This document shows positions 27,634 through 37,583 of a DNA stretch of 64,000 nt, in pieces. Location: positions 5,135 to 69,134 of the forward strand of contig CAKQNZ010000001.1 of the NCBI GenBank assembly GCA_934255435.1. The letters are read 5' to 3'. Under the pieces are notes generated by a model. That model was not told the DNA's origin. It worked only from the letters and a program-made list of their open reading frames with translations, and searched no databases. The translations under genes and the position numbers were made by a program. The first letter of the stretch is position 1; the number at the start of each line of letters is the position of its first letter. The stretch comes from an uncultured Clostridia bacterium. GTDB lineage: Bacteria > Bacillota > Clostridia > Peptostreptococcales > Anaerovoracaceae.

Positions 27634-28465
27634 ATTTCTCCTCAAGATCCTCAAGAGAATGTCTGTTGTCGTGCCTCTTGAGCTTTCTGTTTTTTTCGTA
27701 TATCATCTGCAGACCTTCAAGTGTGAGCATCTTGTCCACATGATCGATGCAGTCTATCCCTGAATCTATCAGAGTCGCCAGTCCGCCGGTGGCTATGACC
27801 TTGACTTCGCACTGACTGCCCTCGTAATCCTGCAGTTCTTTTTTCATTTTTTTGACGATGTAGTCCACCATACCCATATGCCCGTAGACCAGACCTGACT
27901 GCATACTGTTGATGGTGTTCCTGCAGATCACATGTCCCGGCTCTTCAAGCTCTACTTTCGGGAGTTTTGCTGTTTTTTCGAAAAGCGCTTCGGAGGATAT
28001 CTTCAGTCCTGGTGCTATGGTGCCCCCCAGGTACTCCGCCTCTGCCGATATAGCACAGAAAGTCGTCGCTGTACCGAAATCTATTATTATCAGCGGACCG
28101 CCGTACCTGGCGTGGGCCGCTACAGCATTCACTATCCTGTCTGAACCTACCTGTTTCGGGTTGTCGTATTTTATCACCAGACCGGTCTTTATCCCGGGGC
28201 CTATCACGATGGCTCTCCTGTGAAAATATTTCTGTGAAAGGTGCTGCAGTGTGTAAAGTACCGAAGGTACCACTGTGGATATTATGACGTCTCTTACGTC
28301 AGTCACTTTGAGTCCTTCATAGCTGAACAGCTGATTGACTATCATGCCGTATTCGTCAGCACTTTTGTTGTAGTCCGTCTCGAGTCTCCAGCTGGTTATC
28401 ATCCTGCCGTTTTCAAAGACTCCCATGACTATGTTCGTGTTTCCTACATCGAATGCTAAAAGCAT
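27614..28465 (-). CDS. coaX: type III pantothenate kinase
   Basis: 283 residues. ASKHA-fold motifs: [16 protein letters not shown] (phosphate 1), [28 protein letters not shown] (catalytic Asp region) and TGGLATLI. First step of coenzyme A synthesis, not inhibited by CoA and needing a monovalent cation. The ATG at 28465 has AAAGGAG eight bases upstream. First gene of the coaX-dusB-prfA-tsaC-rpiB-upp-tyrS run. Confidence 0.95.
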   Translation of the reverse strand: MLLAFDVGNTNIVMGVFENGRMITSWRLETDYNKSADEYGMIVNQLFSYEGLKVTDVRDVIISTVVPSVLYTLQHLSQKYFHRRAIVIGPGIKTGLVIKYDNPKQVGSDRIVNAVAAHARYGGPLIIIDFGTATTFCAISAEAEYLGGTIAPGLKISSEALFEKTAKLPKVELEEPGHVICRNTINSMQSGLVYGHMGMVDYIVKKMKKELQDYEGSQCEVKVIATGGLATLIDSGIDCIDHVDKMLTLEGLQMIYEKNRKLKRHDNRHSLEDLEEKYEKAAF

Positions 28466-28624
28466 AACTGTATCTCCTTTGTCATCTGCTCCGCGATCCG
28501 CATCTGATATGCTGCGGTATACAGGCGTAATATCTGCAGCTCTGCGGAAAACGGAGCCGCTTCTGTCAGGCAGTATATAAAACTGTCGATGCTCTGAATG
28601 CAAAGCATCCGGCCTGACAAATAC

Positions 28625-28650
28625 AGAAGCGGTTTTCTCAAACCGCTTCT
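28625..28650 (-). terminator. stem-loop after the decarboxylase operon
   Basis: AGAAGCGGTTT pairs with AAACCGCTTCT around a 4-nt loop. The T tail on the minus strand is short (GTATTTG), so efficiency is uncertain. Confidence 0.6.
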
Positions 28651-28698
28651 TATTTTATCATGAAAATGCTGTATTCCAAAATACTTTTTATTCTGTTT

Positions 28699-29097
28699 TT
28701 ATTTAAGTGTCACCAGCACATCTCCTGCACTGACCGACGAGCCTTTGACAGCAGTGATGCTGTCTACTGTACCGTTGGCTGCTGCCATTATTTCATTTTC
28801 CATCTTCATGGCCTCCAGAATCACCAGCACGTCACCTTTGCTTACAGGCTGGCCCTCTGTTACTTTGATGTCAAGGACAGTTCCCGGCATAGGTGCTGTG
28901 ACGGTATTGCTTCCTGCCGGTGCAGGAGCTGCAGGTGCCACAGGTTTCACAGGTGACTGAGCCGCTGCAGGGGCAGCTGCCTGTGGCGCGGGAGCTGGTG
29001 CTGCTTTCGCAGGTGCTGCCGGAGCAGATATGCTGCCGGCTTCTTCTACTTCGACTTCGTATGTCACTCCGTTTACGGTAATATTATATTTTTTCAT
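28699..29097 (-). CDS. biotin carboxyl carrier subunit of a Na+-type decarboxylase
   Basis: 132 residues. Short N-terminal domain ([19 protein letters not shown]), an Ala/Pro-rich flexible linker (about 25-65), and a biotinyl domain with the biotin-attachment Lys in [11 protein letters not shown] (about 98) and GxxV features. Equivalent to the gamma subunit of methylmalonyl-CoA or glutaconyl-CoA decarboxylases. Third gene of the operon with the carboxyltransferase and the OadG-like subunit; carries CO2 from the carboxyltransferase to the membrane decarboxylase. Confidence 0.9.
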   Translation of the reverse strand: MKKYNITVNGVTYEVEVEEAGSISAPAAPAKAAPAPAPQAAAPAAAQSPVKPVAPAAPAPAGSNTVTAPMPGTVLDIKVTEGQPVSKGDVLVILEAMKMENEIMAAANGTVDSITAVKGSSVSAGDVLVTLK

Positions 29098-29179
29098 ATC
29101 AATCAATTCCTTTCGACAATATGCACAGACCGCATATACAGTAATTCATCGCTGCTCTGTGCCAGCCCTTCGCACGGTA

Positions 29180-29599
29180 TCAGAACTGCCTGCTCTCGAT
29201 ACAGTCTTCCCTGGCAGCACTGGTCCACGGATCTGCTGCTTTTGATATCCTTTTTATCCTTCTGACTACGAGATCTCCGGAAGAGCTGCTTCCTTCGTAT
29301 GCTGCTACAGCTGCTGCTATGACAGCAACAAGAGCCTCGTCATTTTTGTCTGCTTCAGGTGCTGCAGGAGGTTTCACCGGCGTTATCAGTTCATCTGCTT
29401 CCGGCGTATCCTTGGCGGACTGTTTCTTTCCTGCATTCATCACGCTGCCCATCACTGCGATGAACCCCCAGAGTATCAGGAGTATGCAGAATGTTATACC
29501 CATACCCATGAGCATAGTGACAGCCGAACCTGTCATTTTCTGTCCGAAGCTCAGCGAATGGAAAAGCTCCGGGTCGGCAAATCTGTCCATTAAACCCAT
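29180..29599 (-). CDS. OadG/MmdD-like small membrane subunit
   Basis: 139 residues with one membrane helix (about 27-52, VTMLMGMGITFCILLILWGF), a charged Pro-rich linker and a C-terminal segment DEALVAVIAAAVAAYEGSSS typical of the oxaloacetate decarboxylase gamma/methylmalonyl-CoA decarboxylase delta family. It anchors and assembles the decarboxylase complex. Lies 14 bp after the carboxyltransferase gene with a clear AGGAGG site. Confidence 0.85.
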   Translation of the reverse strand: MGLMDRFADPELFHSLSFGQKMTGSAVTMLMGMGITFCILLILWGFIAVMGSVMNAGKKQSAKDTPEADELITPVKPPAAPEADKNDEALVAVIAAAVAAYEGSSSSGDLVVRRIKRISKAADPWTSAAREDCIESRQF

Positions 29600-29613
29600 T
29601 TTCGTACCTCCTG

Positions 29614-31161
29614 TTAAAGCGGAATGTTGCCGTGCTTCTTGGACGGCAGCGATTCCCTCTTGGTGCTCAGCATATCAAGAGCGCTTATTATCCTCTGTCT
29701 CGATGTGGCTGGCTCGATGATATCGTCCACATATCCGAGTCCTGCTGCTATATAAGGGTTGTTGAATTTTTCTTCGTATTCCTGTATCTTTTCCTGCCTT
29801 ACTGCTTCAGGATCCTCTGCAGCCTTTATCTCCTTCTTGACGGAAGAAATGATATTGACTGCTCCTGATGCACCCATCACTGCGATCTGTGCAGAAGGCC
29901 ACGCCAGTACAAGGTCTGCGCCAAGTTCTTTGTTGCACATGCCTATGTATGCTCCGCCGTAGGCTTTTCTGAGTATCATTGTTATCTTAGGCACTGTGGC
30001 TTCGCAGTATGCGTAAAGCATCTTGGCTCCGTGTCTTATGATGCCGCCGTATTCCTGGGCTGTGCCCGGAAGGAATCCCGGAACGTCCTCTATCGTCAGC
30101 AGAGGTATATTGAAAGCATCGCATCTTCTGATGAACCTTGCCGCCTTGTCTGAAGCATTGATGTCGAGGCAACCTGCTCCCACCTGAGGCTGGTTGGCGA
30201 TAACTCCTACAGTGGCCCCGTCCATCCTGATGTAGCATGTTATCATATTCTTTGCATAATGCGGCATCACATCGAACAGTACACCATCGTCTGCGATCTT
30301 CCTGATGACTTCGTACATATCGTAGGCTTTGTTCGGATTGTCAGGTATTATCTCGTTGAGCTCCGGTATCATTCGGTTGACATCATCGTCACATGCGTAT
30401 ACAGGAGCAGTTTCCATGTTGTTCGACGGTATATAGCTCAGGAGTTCTCTTACCATCAGCAGTGTCTCTTCATCATTGGAACCCATGAAATGTGCTACGC
30501 CGCTTATAGTGTTGTGTGTCACGGCTCCGCCCAGCTGCTCCGATGTAACGACCTCGCCGGTCACTGTCTTGATGACCTGCGGGCCTGTGATGAACATCTG
30601 GCTCGTCTTGTCCACCATGAAAACATAGTCTGTGATAGCCGGAGAGTATACTGCTCCGCCTGCACACGGTCCCATTATGACTGATATCTGAGGTATCACG
30701 CCTGAGGAAATAGTGTTGTTGTGGAATATCTTGCCGAATCCCGACAGCGCCGCTACGCCTTCTTCGACTCTCGCACCGCCCGAATCCTGCAGACCTACGA
30801 TCGGTGCTCCCATCTTCAGCGCCATGTCCTGCACCTTTACTATCTTCTCTGCATGGTACTCTCCCAGAGAGCCGCCACTTACTGTAAAGTCCTGTGCAAA
30901 AGCAAATACGAGTCTGCCGTCGACCTGTCCGTAACCGGTAACAACACCGTCGCCGGGCAGCTCCTTCTCATCCATACCGAAGTTGCTGCACCTGTGTTTT
31001 ACGAACACATCGATTTCAACAAAGCTGTCCTTGTCAAAAAGAATGTCCAGTCTTTCTCTGGCTGTCAGCTTGCCTTTCGCATGCTGCGAATCTATTCTTT
31101 TCTGCCCTCCGCCCTGTGCATGACGTTCCTTGCGGCTGCGGAGCTCTTCAAGCTTGTTCAT
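29614..31161 (-). CDS. mmdA: acyl-CoA carboxyltransferase (decarboxylase alpha subunit)
   Basis: 515 residues of the ACC/PCC-beta family. N-terminal acyl-CoA site QDSGGARVEEGVAALSGFGK and IMGPCAGGAVYSPAITDYV; C-terminal biotin site LRKAYGGAYIGMCNKELGAD, and the family-typical end KHGNIPL. With the OadG-like and biotin subunits it forms the soluble part of a Na+-pumping decarboxylase (methylmalonyl-CoA is the best guess; glutaconyl-CoA is possible). The integral-membrane beta subunit gene is not next to it. Promoter at 31246-31274. Confidence 0.9.
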   Translation of the reverse strand: MNKLEELRSRKERHAQGGGQKRIDSQHAKGKLTARERLDILFDKDSFVEIDVFVKHRCSNFGMDEKELPGDGVVTGYGQVDGRLVFAFAQDFTVSGGSLGEYHAEKIVKVQDMALKMGAPIVGLQDSGGARVEEGVAALSGFGKIFHNNTISSGVIPQISVIMGPCAGGAVYSPAITDYVFMVDKTSQMFITGPQVIKTVTGEVVTSEQLGGAVTHNTISGVAHFMGSNDEETLLMVRELLSYIPSNNMETAPVYACDDDVNRMIPELNEIIPDNPNKAYDMYEVIRKIADDGVLFDVMPHYAKNMITCYIRMDGATVGVIANQPQVGAGCLDINASDKAARFIRRCDAFNIPLLTIEDVPGFLPGTAQEYGGIIRHGAKMLYAYCEATVPKITMILRKAYGGAYIGMCNKELGADLVLAWPSAQIAVMGASGAVNIISSVKKEIKAAEDPEAVRQEKIQEYEEKFNNPYIAAGLGYVDDIIEPATSRQRIISALDMLSTKRESLPSKKHGNIPL

Positions 31162-31245
31162 GTATGCCTCCTCTTCAAGATCCGTGATGTGGATCTGTGA
31201 TATTTATAGTTTATCTCTGAATCATTAGACTTTTAGACCATTTTA

Positions 31246-31274
31246 ACTATACCGTAAATACAGGGTTTTTGCAA
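31246..31274 (-). promoter_or_regulatory. promoter of the decarboxylase operon
   Basis: On the minus strand TTGCAA (31274-31269) and TATAGT (31251-31246), 17 bp apart, about 85 bp before the carboxyltransferase start. Confidence 0.65.
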
Positions 31275-31470
31275 CTTTTTTCTATTACTGTGCAGGGCAC
31301 GGACAGCTTCTCTGTACCTTCGCTCCCTGTTGGAAAATGCACGATCCCGGCTGAAGATGCACTACTGTTCCCTTCGGCCGCAGCTGGAGCAGACAGCGCG
31401 GTATTATGTGAACCATTTTGAACGTCGCAGTGTTCAGGTGGCCGGCTTGACAATCTGCGCTTTGCCCGAT

Positions 31471-31696
31471 GGGTCGTTTTCGAAGTTAAAATCCGAAAAA
31501 ACGTCCCTTTGGAACTCAGCTGCCTCCGGCTGACCGGTTTTACGGCCTGCTGGCTTTGCCCAATGGGTCGTTTTTGACCGAATTTCTGCTGTTTTCGATA
31601 ATTTTCCAGCTCCGGCAGCTGATCTGACCAGTGTGTCAGGCTATCGCAGTTACTGTATGGGTCGTAACTGGCACTGTGTGGCTTCTGTTTCGTCCC
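31471..31696. repeat. array of three 37/38-bp inverted-end elements, period 94
   Basis: Elements at 31471-31507 (GGGTCGTTTT ... AAAACGTCCC), 31565-31601 (GGGTCGTTTT ... TTTTCGATAA, mixed ends) and 31659-31696 (GGGTCGTAAC ... TTTCGTCCC, 38 bp). Starts are exactly 94 bp apart. Interiors and 57-bp linkers differ in sequence but not in length. Linkers begin with TTT and the elements are preceded by AT. Confidence 0.85.
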
Positions 31697-31807
31697 TTTT
31701 TGCTGTGACTTACTTCAGCTGACTGTCTTGTCGGGCTGCCGGCCCCGTCAGATGAGACATAATGACTGCTGGCTGTGACCGGCCATGGCCACTGGCTTTT
31801 TCAGGCA

Positions 31808-31850
31808 CAAAAAAACAGCACGGTGGTAGCCATTGTCCATGCTGTTTCTT
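31808..31850 (-). terminator. terminator downstream of the EAL gene
   Basis: AACAGCA and TGCTGTT pair with inner GG/CC pairing; seven T follow on the minus strand. It is 195 bp past the EAL stop codon. Confidence 0.7.
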
Positions 31851-31913
31851 ATGATGTTTGTGTCGTTTAACGAAATACTACTGTGGCTGATCCATGTTTA
31901 TCTCGCACTGATT

Positions 31914-31948
31914 GGTTATCTTAATCGTTTGGTTAGTTAAGACTAATC
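31914..31948. promoter_or_regulatory. repeated GGTTA...TTAA...AATC motif
   Basis: GGTTATCTTAATC (31914-31926) and GGTTAGTTAAGACTAATC (31931-31948) are imperfect direct copies containing internal symmetry. Located between the terminator and the EAL gene. Function unknown. Confidence 0.3.
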
Positions 31949-32044
31949 ATATGATACCAGCACATCTGCATTTTGTCAACCGCAAAATGCAAATTTACTG
32001 AAAGTATTATATCTGTTCTGTGCCGGGATCCTGATTTCATCTCA

Positions 32045-33985
32045 TCACATGCGATCAGACTTCGTTTCCTCGGCTTTGATGAAATCTCTTATCATACTGC
32101 CCGCCATTGGTTTTGCGAAATAATATCCCTGGAGCATATCAACGCCCCATTTTCCCAGCAGCTCTGCTTCCTCTGCTGATTCAATGCCTTCTGCCACGAC
32201 AGTGAACCCCAGGTCACACAGCGCTCTGGCAATATTTTTATAGAAAGCTGCTTCGAATCCGCCGTCAGCTATGCCTGCCAGCAGCGAACGGTCCAGCTTG
32301 ACTCCATCCACCGGAAGTCCTGTAAGATTACAGAAATCAGCATATCCTGATCCGAAATCATCTATGAAAAGTTTTATCCCGGCCTGTCTGAATTTATCTA
32401 TGCTGGATTCGACTTCTGCGGTATAGTGTATCACTGCAGTCTCTGTTATCTCAAAACGCACTTTGTCTGCAGGCACGCCACTGTCCGACAGTATAGCTAT
32501 AAGCTCGTTGCAGTGAGCCGGATTTCCCAGCTCCAGTGCTGATATATTGAGCTTGATATCATGTATCTGCTCCATGAGGTCGTTGTTTTCCCGTATGAAT
32601 CCGCATATCCTCCGAAGCTGCATGCAGGTTATATCTGCGATGCTGCCGCACTCTTCCGCAAGCCGTATGAAGACTTCCGGGGAAAGCCAGTCGCTGCCTG
32701 CAGGATGGCGCAGTCTGCTCAGTGCCTCAAGAGACACGAACCTGCCTTCTTTCAGCGAATATATCGGCTGATACTGTATGTCCAGCATTTCATTCTTTAC
32801 AGCTGATTCAAGAGCTCTTTCGATCTCCTGCTCTGCATAGAATTCCTGTATGCTCTCTTCAGATGCTGCTATTATCTGCAGTCTGCCCGACATTTCTGTC
32901 CGGCGCAGCAGGAACCTGACATAAAGCATCAGCAGGTCGATACTTTCGAATCGCTCTGCATGCTTTATCTCGATGAGTGCAGCTGCGCATCTTATCGCTC
33001 TGCCCTCGACGGTTATACTGCCACTGAAGATCTCCCTGACGTACTCGGTGATGTACCTGAGTTTTTCCTCAGATACCGCTACTGCCACGAATCTCTCAGA
33101 CCTTGTGTGAAAAATGCTCTTTATGCCTGGGGAATATGCTAGATACTCCGCTATGCCACGCATGAGCTTTTCCTCGATGCCTTTCTCATACAGTCTCGTT
33201 ATCCTGTCGAGCTGGTAAAGTTCTATAACAAGCATATGCACATCACGTCTGCCGCCAAGCATCTCTGTAAACACCTGCCTGAAATACCCCAGGTTGAAAG
33301 TATCTGTGGCGCTGTCAAGGTATGTGGACGGATTGTTCACTGTAATATACATGACGTTGATACTGACCGCTATACCGAAGCACATCAGCCTGACATCTGA
33401 TCTGAACGTCCCGGCGATTATACCGACTATCATAATTGCATATGATATCTGCATCGCAGTCGCCCTGCGATCCGGAGACCGCCTGCATCCTGGTAACATA
33501 ACGCACATATCCATCATACATACGATGACTATACAGCATATGAACACAGTATGAAACCCTGCCGGCTGCAGCATGCCGGCTGCATCTGCATCGTAAATAA
33601 AACGGCCTGGTATGTTCAGCAACGTCACGATTATACCTGCTGCCAGCAGTATCCTTCGCAGGATCAGCATTTTACCACCGCCTGGCTCCTGCCATATGGC
33701 ATTGAGCCTGAATCTGGCATATCTCAGCATCTCGTATGAGATCAAAAAAATACATATGTAGCAGCCTGCCGACATCACAACGAACTGCGTACGCTTGTCC
33801 ATCATAAGAGTACCCGCAGGTTCCAGCATAAACAGGCTGAAAACACATAACAGCAATCCTGTCATCAGGATCGCATAAAACATAAGACTGCACCGCTCTT
33901 TTAATTTTTTCTGATGCAGGAATTGTATCAGATTAACAATAAGAAGTATAAGTCCTGCCCACAAAATGGAGTGCTCCGGTATCAT
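32045..33985 (-). CDS. membrane EAL-domain protein (c-di-GMP phosphodiesterase) with degenerate GGDEF
   Basis: 646 residues. Residues 1-225: six or seven membrane helices. Residues about 230-385: GGDEF-fold domain without the GGDEF signature (the region reads HTRSERFVAVA), so no cyclase activity is expected. Residues about 400-640: EAL domain with the catalytic set kept: SLEALSRLRHP, KLNISALEL, EITETAV, FIDDFGSGYADF, VKLDRSL, AEGIES, QGYYFAKP. It should hydrolyse c-di-GMP under control of the membrane domain. AGGGAGG precedes the ATG. A 49-codon ORF directly upstream overlaps its start by 4 bp. No diguanylate cyclase gene lies in the window. Confidence 0.88.
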   Translation of the reverse strand: MIPEHSILWAGLILLIVNLIQFLHQKKLKERCSLMFYAILMTGLLLCVFSLFMLEPAGTLMMDKRTQFVVMSAGCYICIFLISYEMLRYARFRLNAIWQEPGGGKMLILRRILLAAGIIVTLLNIPGRFIYDADAAGMLQPAGFHTVFICCIVIVCMMDMCVMLPGCRRSPDRRATAMQISYAIMIVGIIAGTFRSDVRLMCFGIAVSINVMYITVNNPSTYLDSATDTFNLGYFRQVFTEMLGGRRDVHMLVIELYQLDRITRLYEKGIEEKLMRGIAEYLAYSPGIKSIFHTRSERFVAVAVSEEKLRYITEYVREIFSGSITVEGRAIRCAAALIEIKHAERFESIDLLMLYVRFLLRRTEMSGRLQIIAASEESIQEFYAEQEIERALESAVKNEMLDIQYQPIYSLKEGRFVSLEALSRLRHPAGSDWLSPEVFIRLAEECGSIADITCMQLRRICGFIRENNDLMEQIHDIKLNISALELGNPAHCNELIAILSDSGVPADKVRFEITETAVIHYTAEVESSIDKFRQAGIKLFIDDFGSGYADFCNLTGLPVDGVKLDRSLLAGIADGGFEAAFYKNIARALCDLGFTVVAEGIESAEEAELLGKWGVDMLQGYYFAKPMAGSMIRDFIKAEETKSDRM

Positions 33986-34131
33986 TGCAGCACCTCCCTG
34001 AAAATATACAGCAGTTCATCGTTGCAGTATGCTTTCACTGTCGATACAGCTGATGTATCGGTCACATACAGCGTACCCGGATATGTCTGATATTGCTCCA
34101 GTCTATAAGACATATTATCGATCGTTTTCAT
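33982..34131 (-). CDS. small ORF translationally coupled to the EAL gene
   Basis: 49 residues, from MKTIDNMSYRLEQYQTYPGT to the end LLYIFREVLQ; soluble, mixed charge, one Cys. Not recognised. Support for it being real: AGAGG six bases before ATG, sense-looking composition, and an ATGA overlap of its stop with the EAL start, whose ribosome site lies inside this ORF. It may regulate translation of the EAL gene or act with it. Confidence 0.65.
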   Translation of the reverse strand: MKTIDNMSYRLEQYQTYPGTLYVTDTSAVSTVKAYCNDELLYIFREVLQ

Positions 34132-34589
34132 TATTTTCCTCTGTCTGTAGTCGTCAAACGCAATGATTTCGATTCATCTGGCCTGGACCGGTCATGTTAT
34201 TCATGTTTTATCAGAAAAGATCCCCATTCAGACAGGAACATAAATCCGCAGTCGATGCAGATATGTTGCCGGACGCTGTATGTTCCAGTAAATACAGACA
34301 TCCGGAATGCAAATCATATTTCCCATTATATATACATTCCCTGACAATTCCGATGAATCGTCTGTGTTTTCATGATACTGCCAGATTCTATATGTGTCAA
34401 GAAAATAGTCAGCGATACGTCAGCGCACAAATGCTCCTGCAATACAGTCGCCTGCATCATCTTCATATATTCATGGCAAGCCGCATATCAGGACAGCCTC
34501 CGGCTTATAGCCTGTCTTTTACGCATACGGAGATTTTCAGCAGCCATACGTCCCTGCAGCATAATTTCATCGAATATAACATTTGCCTG
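34132..34589. other. intergenic region, nothing recognised
   Basis: About 460 bp between the small ORF and the glyA terminator. Frames on both strands lack ribosome sites and family features. The promoter of the small ORF-EAL operon should be here. Confidence 0.45.
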
Positions 34590-34622
34590 AAAAAAAGAGA
34601 TACCGCAAGGGTATCTCTTTAA
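34590..34622 (-). terminator. terminator after glyA
   Basis: AAAGAGATACC-gcaa-GGGTATCTCTTT, perfect stem; seven T follow on the minus strand. Confidence 0.92.
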
Positions 34623-34671
34623 AGAAAGGAGTCATCACCTGAGGCATGAGCCTGCAGGTGATTCTATGAAT

Positions 34672-35928
34672 TTAGAATTTTCCAAAGTTTTTGTGGAGCG
34701 GATATTTATCTGTCAGCTCCTTGACGATCTTTCTTGCCTCTTCCATTGCTGATGCATCTTCAGGATTGTCGATAACAAGTGCGATAGCGTCTACTGTTCT
34801 TGCTACGTCCTCTTCCTTGAAGCCTCTGCTTGTCATGGCAGGAGTCCCCATTCTCAGACCACTTGTTACAAACGGGCTCTGTGGATCGTTAGGGATAGTG
34901 TTCTTGTTTGTTGTGATATTGGCGTCGTCAAGCAGCTTTTCTGCAACTTTGCCTGTGATGTTCTTGTTTACCAGTTTTACCAGTACGAGATGATTGTCTG
35001 TACCGCCTGACACCAGGTCGAAGCCCTTTGCGTTCAGTGCTTTTGCGAGAGCCTGCGCATTGTTTATGACCTGCTGCTGGTAATCTTTGAATCCAGGCTC
35101 CATAGCCTCCTTGAAGCATACTGCCTTGGCAGCGATCACGTGCATCAGAGGACCACCCTGCGTTCCAGGGAATATAGCCTTGTCGATAGCCTTTGCAAAT
35201 TCTTCTTTGCAGAGGATCAGACCGCCTCTTGGTCCTCTGAGAGTCTTGTGCGTAGTGCTTGTAACGATGTCTGCATATTCCATCGGGTTAGGATGATGTC
35301 CTGTTGCTACGAGACCTGCTACGTGAGCCATGTCTACCATCAGCAGAGCACCTACTTCATCTGCGATCTCTCTGAACTTGTCTGTATGTATGATCCTCGG
35401 ATATGCTGATGCTCCTGCAACGATGAGTTTAGGCTTGTGTTTCAGAGCCAGTTCTCTCACGTTGTCGAAGTCTATCGTTTCTGTTTCCGGATCCAGTCCA
35501 TAGGAAACGAAGTTGTATGATTTGCCTGAGATATTTACAGGGGATCCATGGGAAAGGTGTCCGCCGTTTGACAGATCCATACCCAGAACAGTATCTCCGT
35601 AGTTCAGAACTGCCTGGTATACTGCGGTGTTGGCGTTTGCTCCGGAGTGAGCCTGTACGTTGGCGTGATCTGCGCCGAAGATCTTCTTGGCACGTTCGAT
35701 AGCCAGTGTCTCCACTTCGTCGACAAATTCGCATCCGCCGTAGTATCTCTTGCCAGGATAGCCTTCGGCGTATTTGTTTGTCAGAGCGCTGCCCATAGCC
35801 TCCATGATCTCGTAGTTAACGAAATTCTCTGAAGCGATCATCTCGATCTTTGTTTCCTGGCGGTTGATTTCTCTTTTCATTGCAGCCGTGATTTCAGGGT
35901 CTGCTTTTTCCAGATAATTAAAATACAT
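34672..35928 (-). CDS. glyA: serine hydroxymethyltransferase
   Basis: 418 residues. PLP Lys in [15 protein letters not shown] (about 228), N-terminal [32 protein letters not shown] and [14 protein letters not shown] region ([15 protein letters not shown]). Interconverts serine and glycine with tetrahydrofolate. The start at 35928 (MYFNYLEK) has AAGGAGA seven bases upstream. Monocistronic with a strong terminator. Confidence 0.97.
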   Translation of the reverse strand: MYFNYLEKADPEITAAMKREINRQETKIEMIASENFVNYEIMEAMGSALTNKYAEGYPGKRYYGGCEFVDEVETLAIERAKKIFGADHANVQAHSGANANTAVYQAVLNYGDTVLGMDLSNGGHLSHGSPVNISGKSYNFVSYGLDPETETIDFDNVRELALKHKPKLIVAGASAYPRIIHTDKFREIADEVGALLMVDMAHVAGLVATGHHPNPMEYADIVTSTTHKTLRGPRGGLILCKEEFAKAIDKAIFPGTQGGPLMHVIAAKAVCFKEAMEPGFKDYQQQVINNAQALAKALNAKGFDLVSGGTDNHLVLVKLVNKNITGKVAEKLLDDANITTNKNTIPNDPQSPFVTSGLRMGTPAMTSRGFKEEDVARTVDAIALVIDNPEDASAMEEARKIVKELTDKYPLHKNFGKF

Positions 35929-36012
35929 ATTCGTCTCCTTATCTTGATTTCTTTGATTATATTTTTTCATGATCCGCAGATGGTGCTGGCCTTCCACCGG
36001 TCATGTCATGAA

Positions 36013-37581
36013 CTAATTGACTACACGTTCCAGCCGCTTGAGAGCCAGTGCCATAGTAAGTCCCGGGATGACTCTGTTGCCTGTTATCTCGACGCCGAGC
36101 ATTTCGTTTATCTTCTTGAGCCTGTACTGCACCGTGTTGGCGTGTATGCCCATGAACTCAGCTGTCTTACTGCTGTTCATGCCTGCGTCAAGCACGAAAG
36201 TCTCCAGTGTCTCCTGCAGCTGTCTGCCTTTGCTCTCTCCCGCCTCCTTGAAAGGATCCAGAAGCTCTATGTAGTTCTTCTTGACGAAGCCTCCCTGTAT
36301 CTGTATGTTGATGCAGTTGCTCACAAGAGTCAGATCGTATTTGTTGAACACTCGCTTGTAAGGGAATATACCCTGCACGAAGTCCCAGCTTTCGTTAATG
36401 AGCCTGTATGCGTCTCCTGCACCTTCGATGCCGTTGAGACCGATGACATGGAATATCCGTGCATCCTTTCTGACTTTCATCCTGTTGAAAAGCTGAACAC
36501 AGCTGTTGTTGGCGTTGATACCCGACTGCTGTTCGTCGAGATTGAGTATCATGCCGTAGGTCTCATCGCCTTCTGTTATCTTCATGACAGTGAGATCCTC
36601 CTGCTTTTCGAAATCAGTGAAGAACTTCGTTTCAGCCTCGCTGCCTATACCCTTTGAAAAGAACACACAGCAGATATCGTCACCGTTTATCTTGGCTTCA
36701 TCCTTGAGGGAGTACGCCAGACTCTTGTTGCCACGCATCAGCGCTTTGATGAATTCAGCTTTTGTGTCCCGCTCAGGGGTATATTTCCACATACCCATGG
36801 CGAGCTCTATGATCTCGGCAAGCTTGGTTATCTCTCCTGCCGTGTAGGAATCTTCATTGTCCACGATGAACATATAATATTTCTCACCACTTATGGACAC
36901 AGGCCCCCAGTATGTCAGGACTCCGTCCACATCGATCATGGTGTACGCCTTTGCGTTCTTTTCCACGTTACGCTCTCTGCCGAGCTTGATGGCGTCCTCG
37001 ATGGTGGCGTCATGTCTTGTCTCCACGGTAAGTATCGGGTTGAAATCCTCACTGAGAAGTATCAGCTGGAAATCGTTGTTTATAGCGGCTTCCCTGACTG
37101 CCGACTGGAAGTTGCTGTGTTTCTCGAAGTTCAGCAGATGGAATACCGTATTACTTATAAGTGCGTTCCTGAAATTGTCTCCGTACAGCACGCTGTCCAT
37201 AACATCTGCTATGATGCCGCAAAACTCTGCCTCCGGAGCCATGATGATGAGCGGCAGCCCGCTGCGTTCGGCAGCCTCTGCCACTTTTCTGTCAAGGTGC
37301 TTCAGGACTTTGCCTGTATAACATACTGCCACCGCAGCACATCCGTGTTCCGCCAGCTTTGTTATCATGTCGCACTGTGCATCGATATCGTCCCTGACAC
37401 CGAGGAAACTGGTTATAACGATAGTCGTATCGTCGCCTGTATAGAACTCCGTGTCATCGAAGCTGAATATCTCCAGTGGCGTTATGGATCTGACTTCGTT
37501 GGATGCTTTTGATATGCCTGAAACAAGTTCTGCATTCCTGAACGTGTCCAGTTTCAGGCAGTCGGCAACAGTGACCTTCAT
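36013..37581 (-). CDS. PucR-family transcriptional regulator
   Basis: 522 residues. N-terminal PucR-like domain (about 1-125, MKVTVADCLKLDTFRNAELVSG), a central variable sensor region, and a C-terminal PucR helix-turn-helix (about 455-515): SKTAEFMGIHANTVQYRLKK followed by NEMLGVEI. Members of this group regulate purine, amino-acid or polyamine catabolic genes in response to metabolites. Its ATG is two bases past the ftsH stop, so it is co-transcribed with ftsH; that pairing is unusual and its target is unknown. Confidence 0.88.
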   Translation of the reverse strand: MKVTVADCLKLDTFRNAELVSGISKASNEVRSITPLEIFSFDDTEFYTGDDTTIVITSFLGVRDDIDAQCDMITKLAEHGCAAVAVCYTGKVLKHLDRKVAEAAERSGLPLIIMAPEAEFCGIIADVMDSVLYGDNFRNALISNTVFHLLNFEKHSNFQSAVREAAINNDFQLILLSEDFNPILTVETRHDATIEDAIKLGRERNVEKNAKAYTMIDVDGVLTYWGPVSISGEKYYMFIVDNEDSYTAGEITKLAEIIELAMGMWKYTPERDTKAEFIKALMRGNKSLAYSLKDEAKINGDDICCVFFSKGIGSEAETKFFTDFEKQEDLTVMKITEGDETYGMILNLDEQQSGINANNSCVQLFNRMKVRKDARIFHVIGLNGIEGAGDAYRLINESWDFVQGIFPYKRVFNKYDLTLVSNCINIQIQGGFVKKNYIELLDPFKEAGESKGRQLQETLETFVLDAGMNSSKTAEFMGIHANTVQYRLKKINEMLGVEITGNRVIPGLTMALALKRLERVVN

Positions 37582-37583
37582 AA

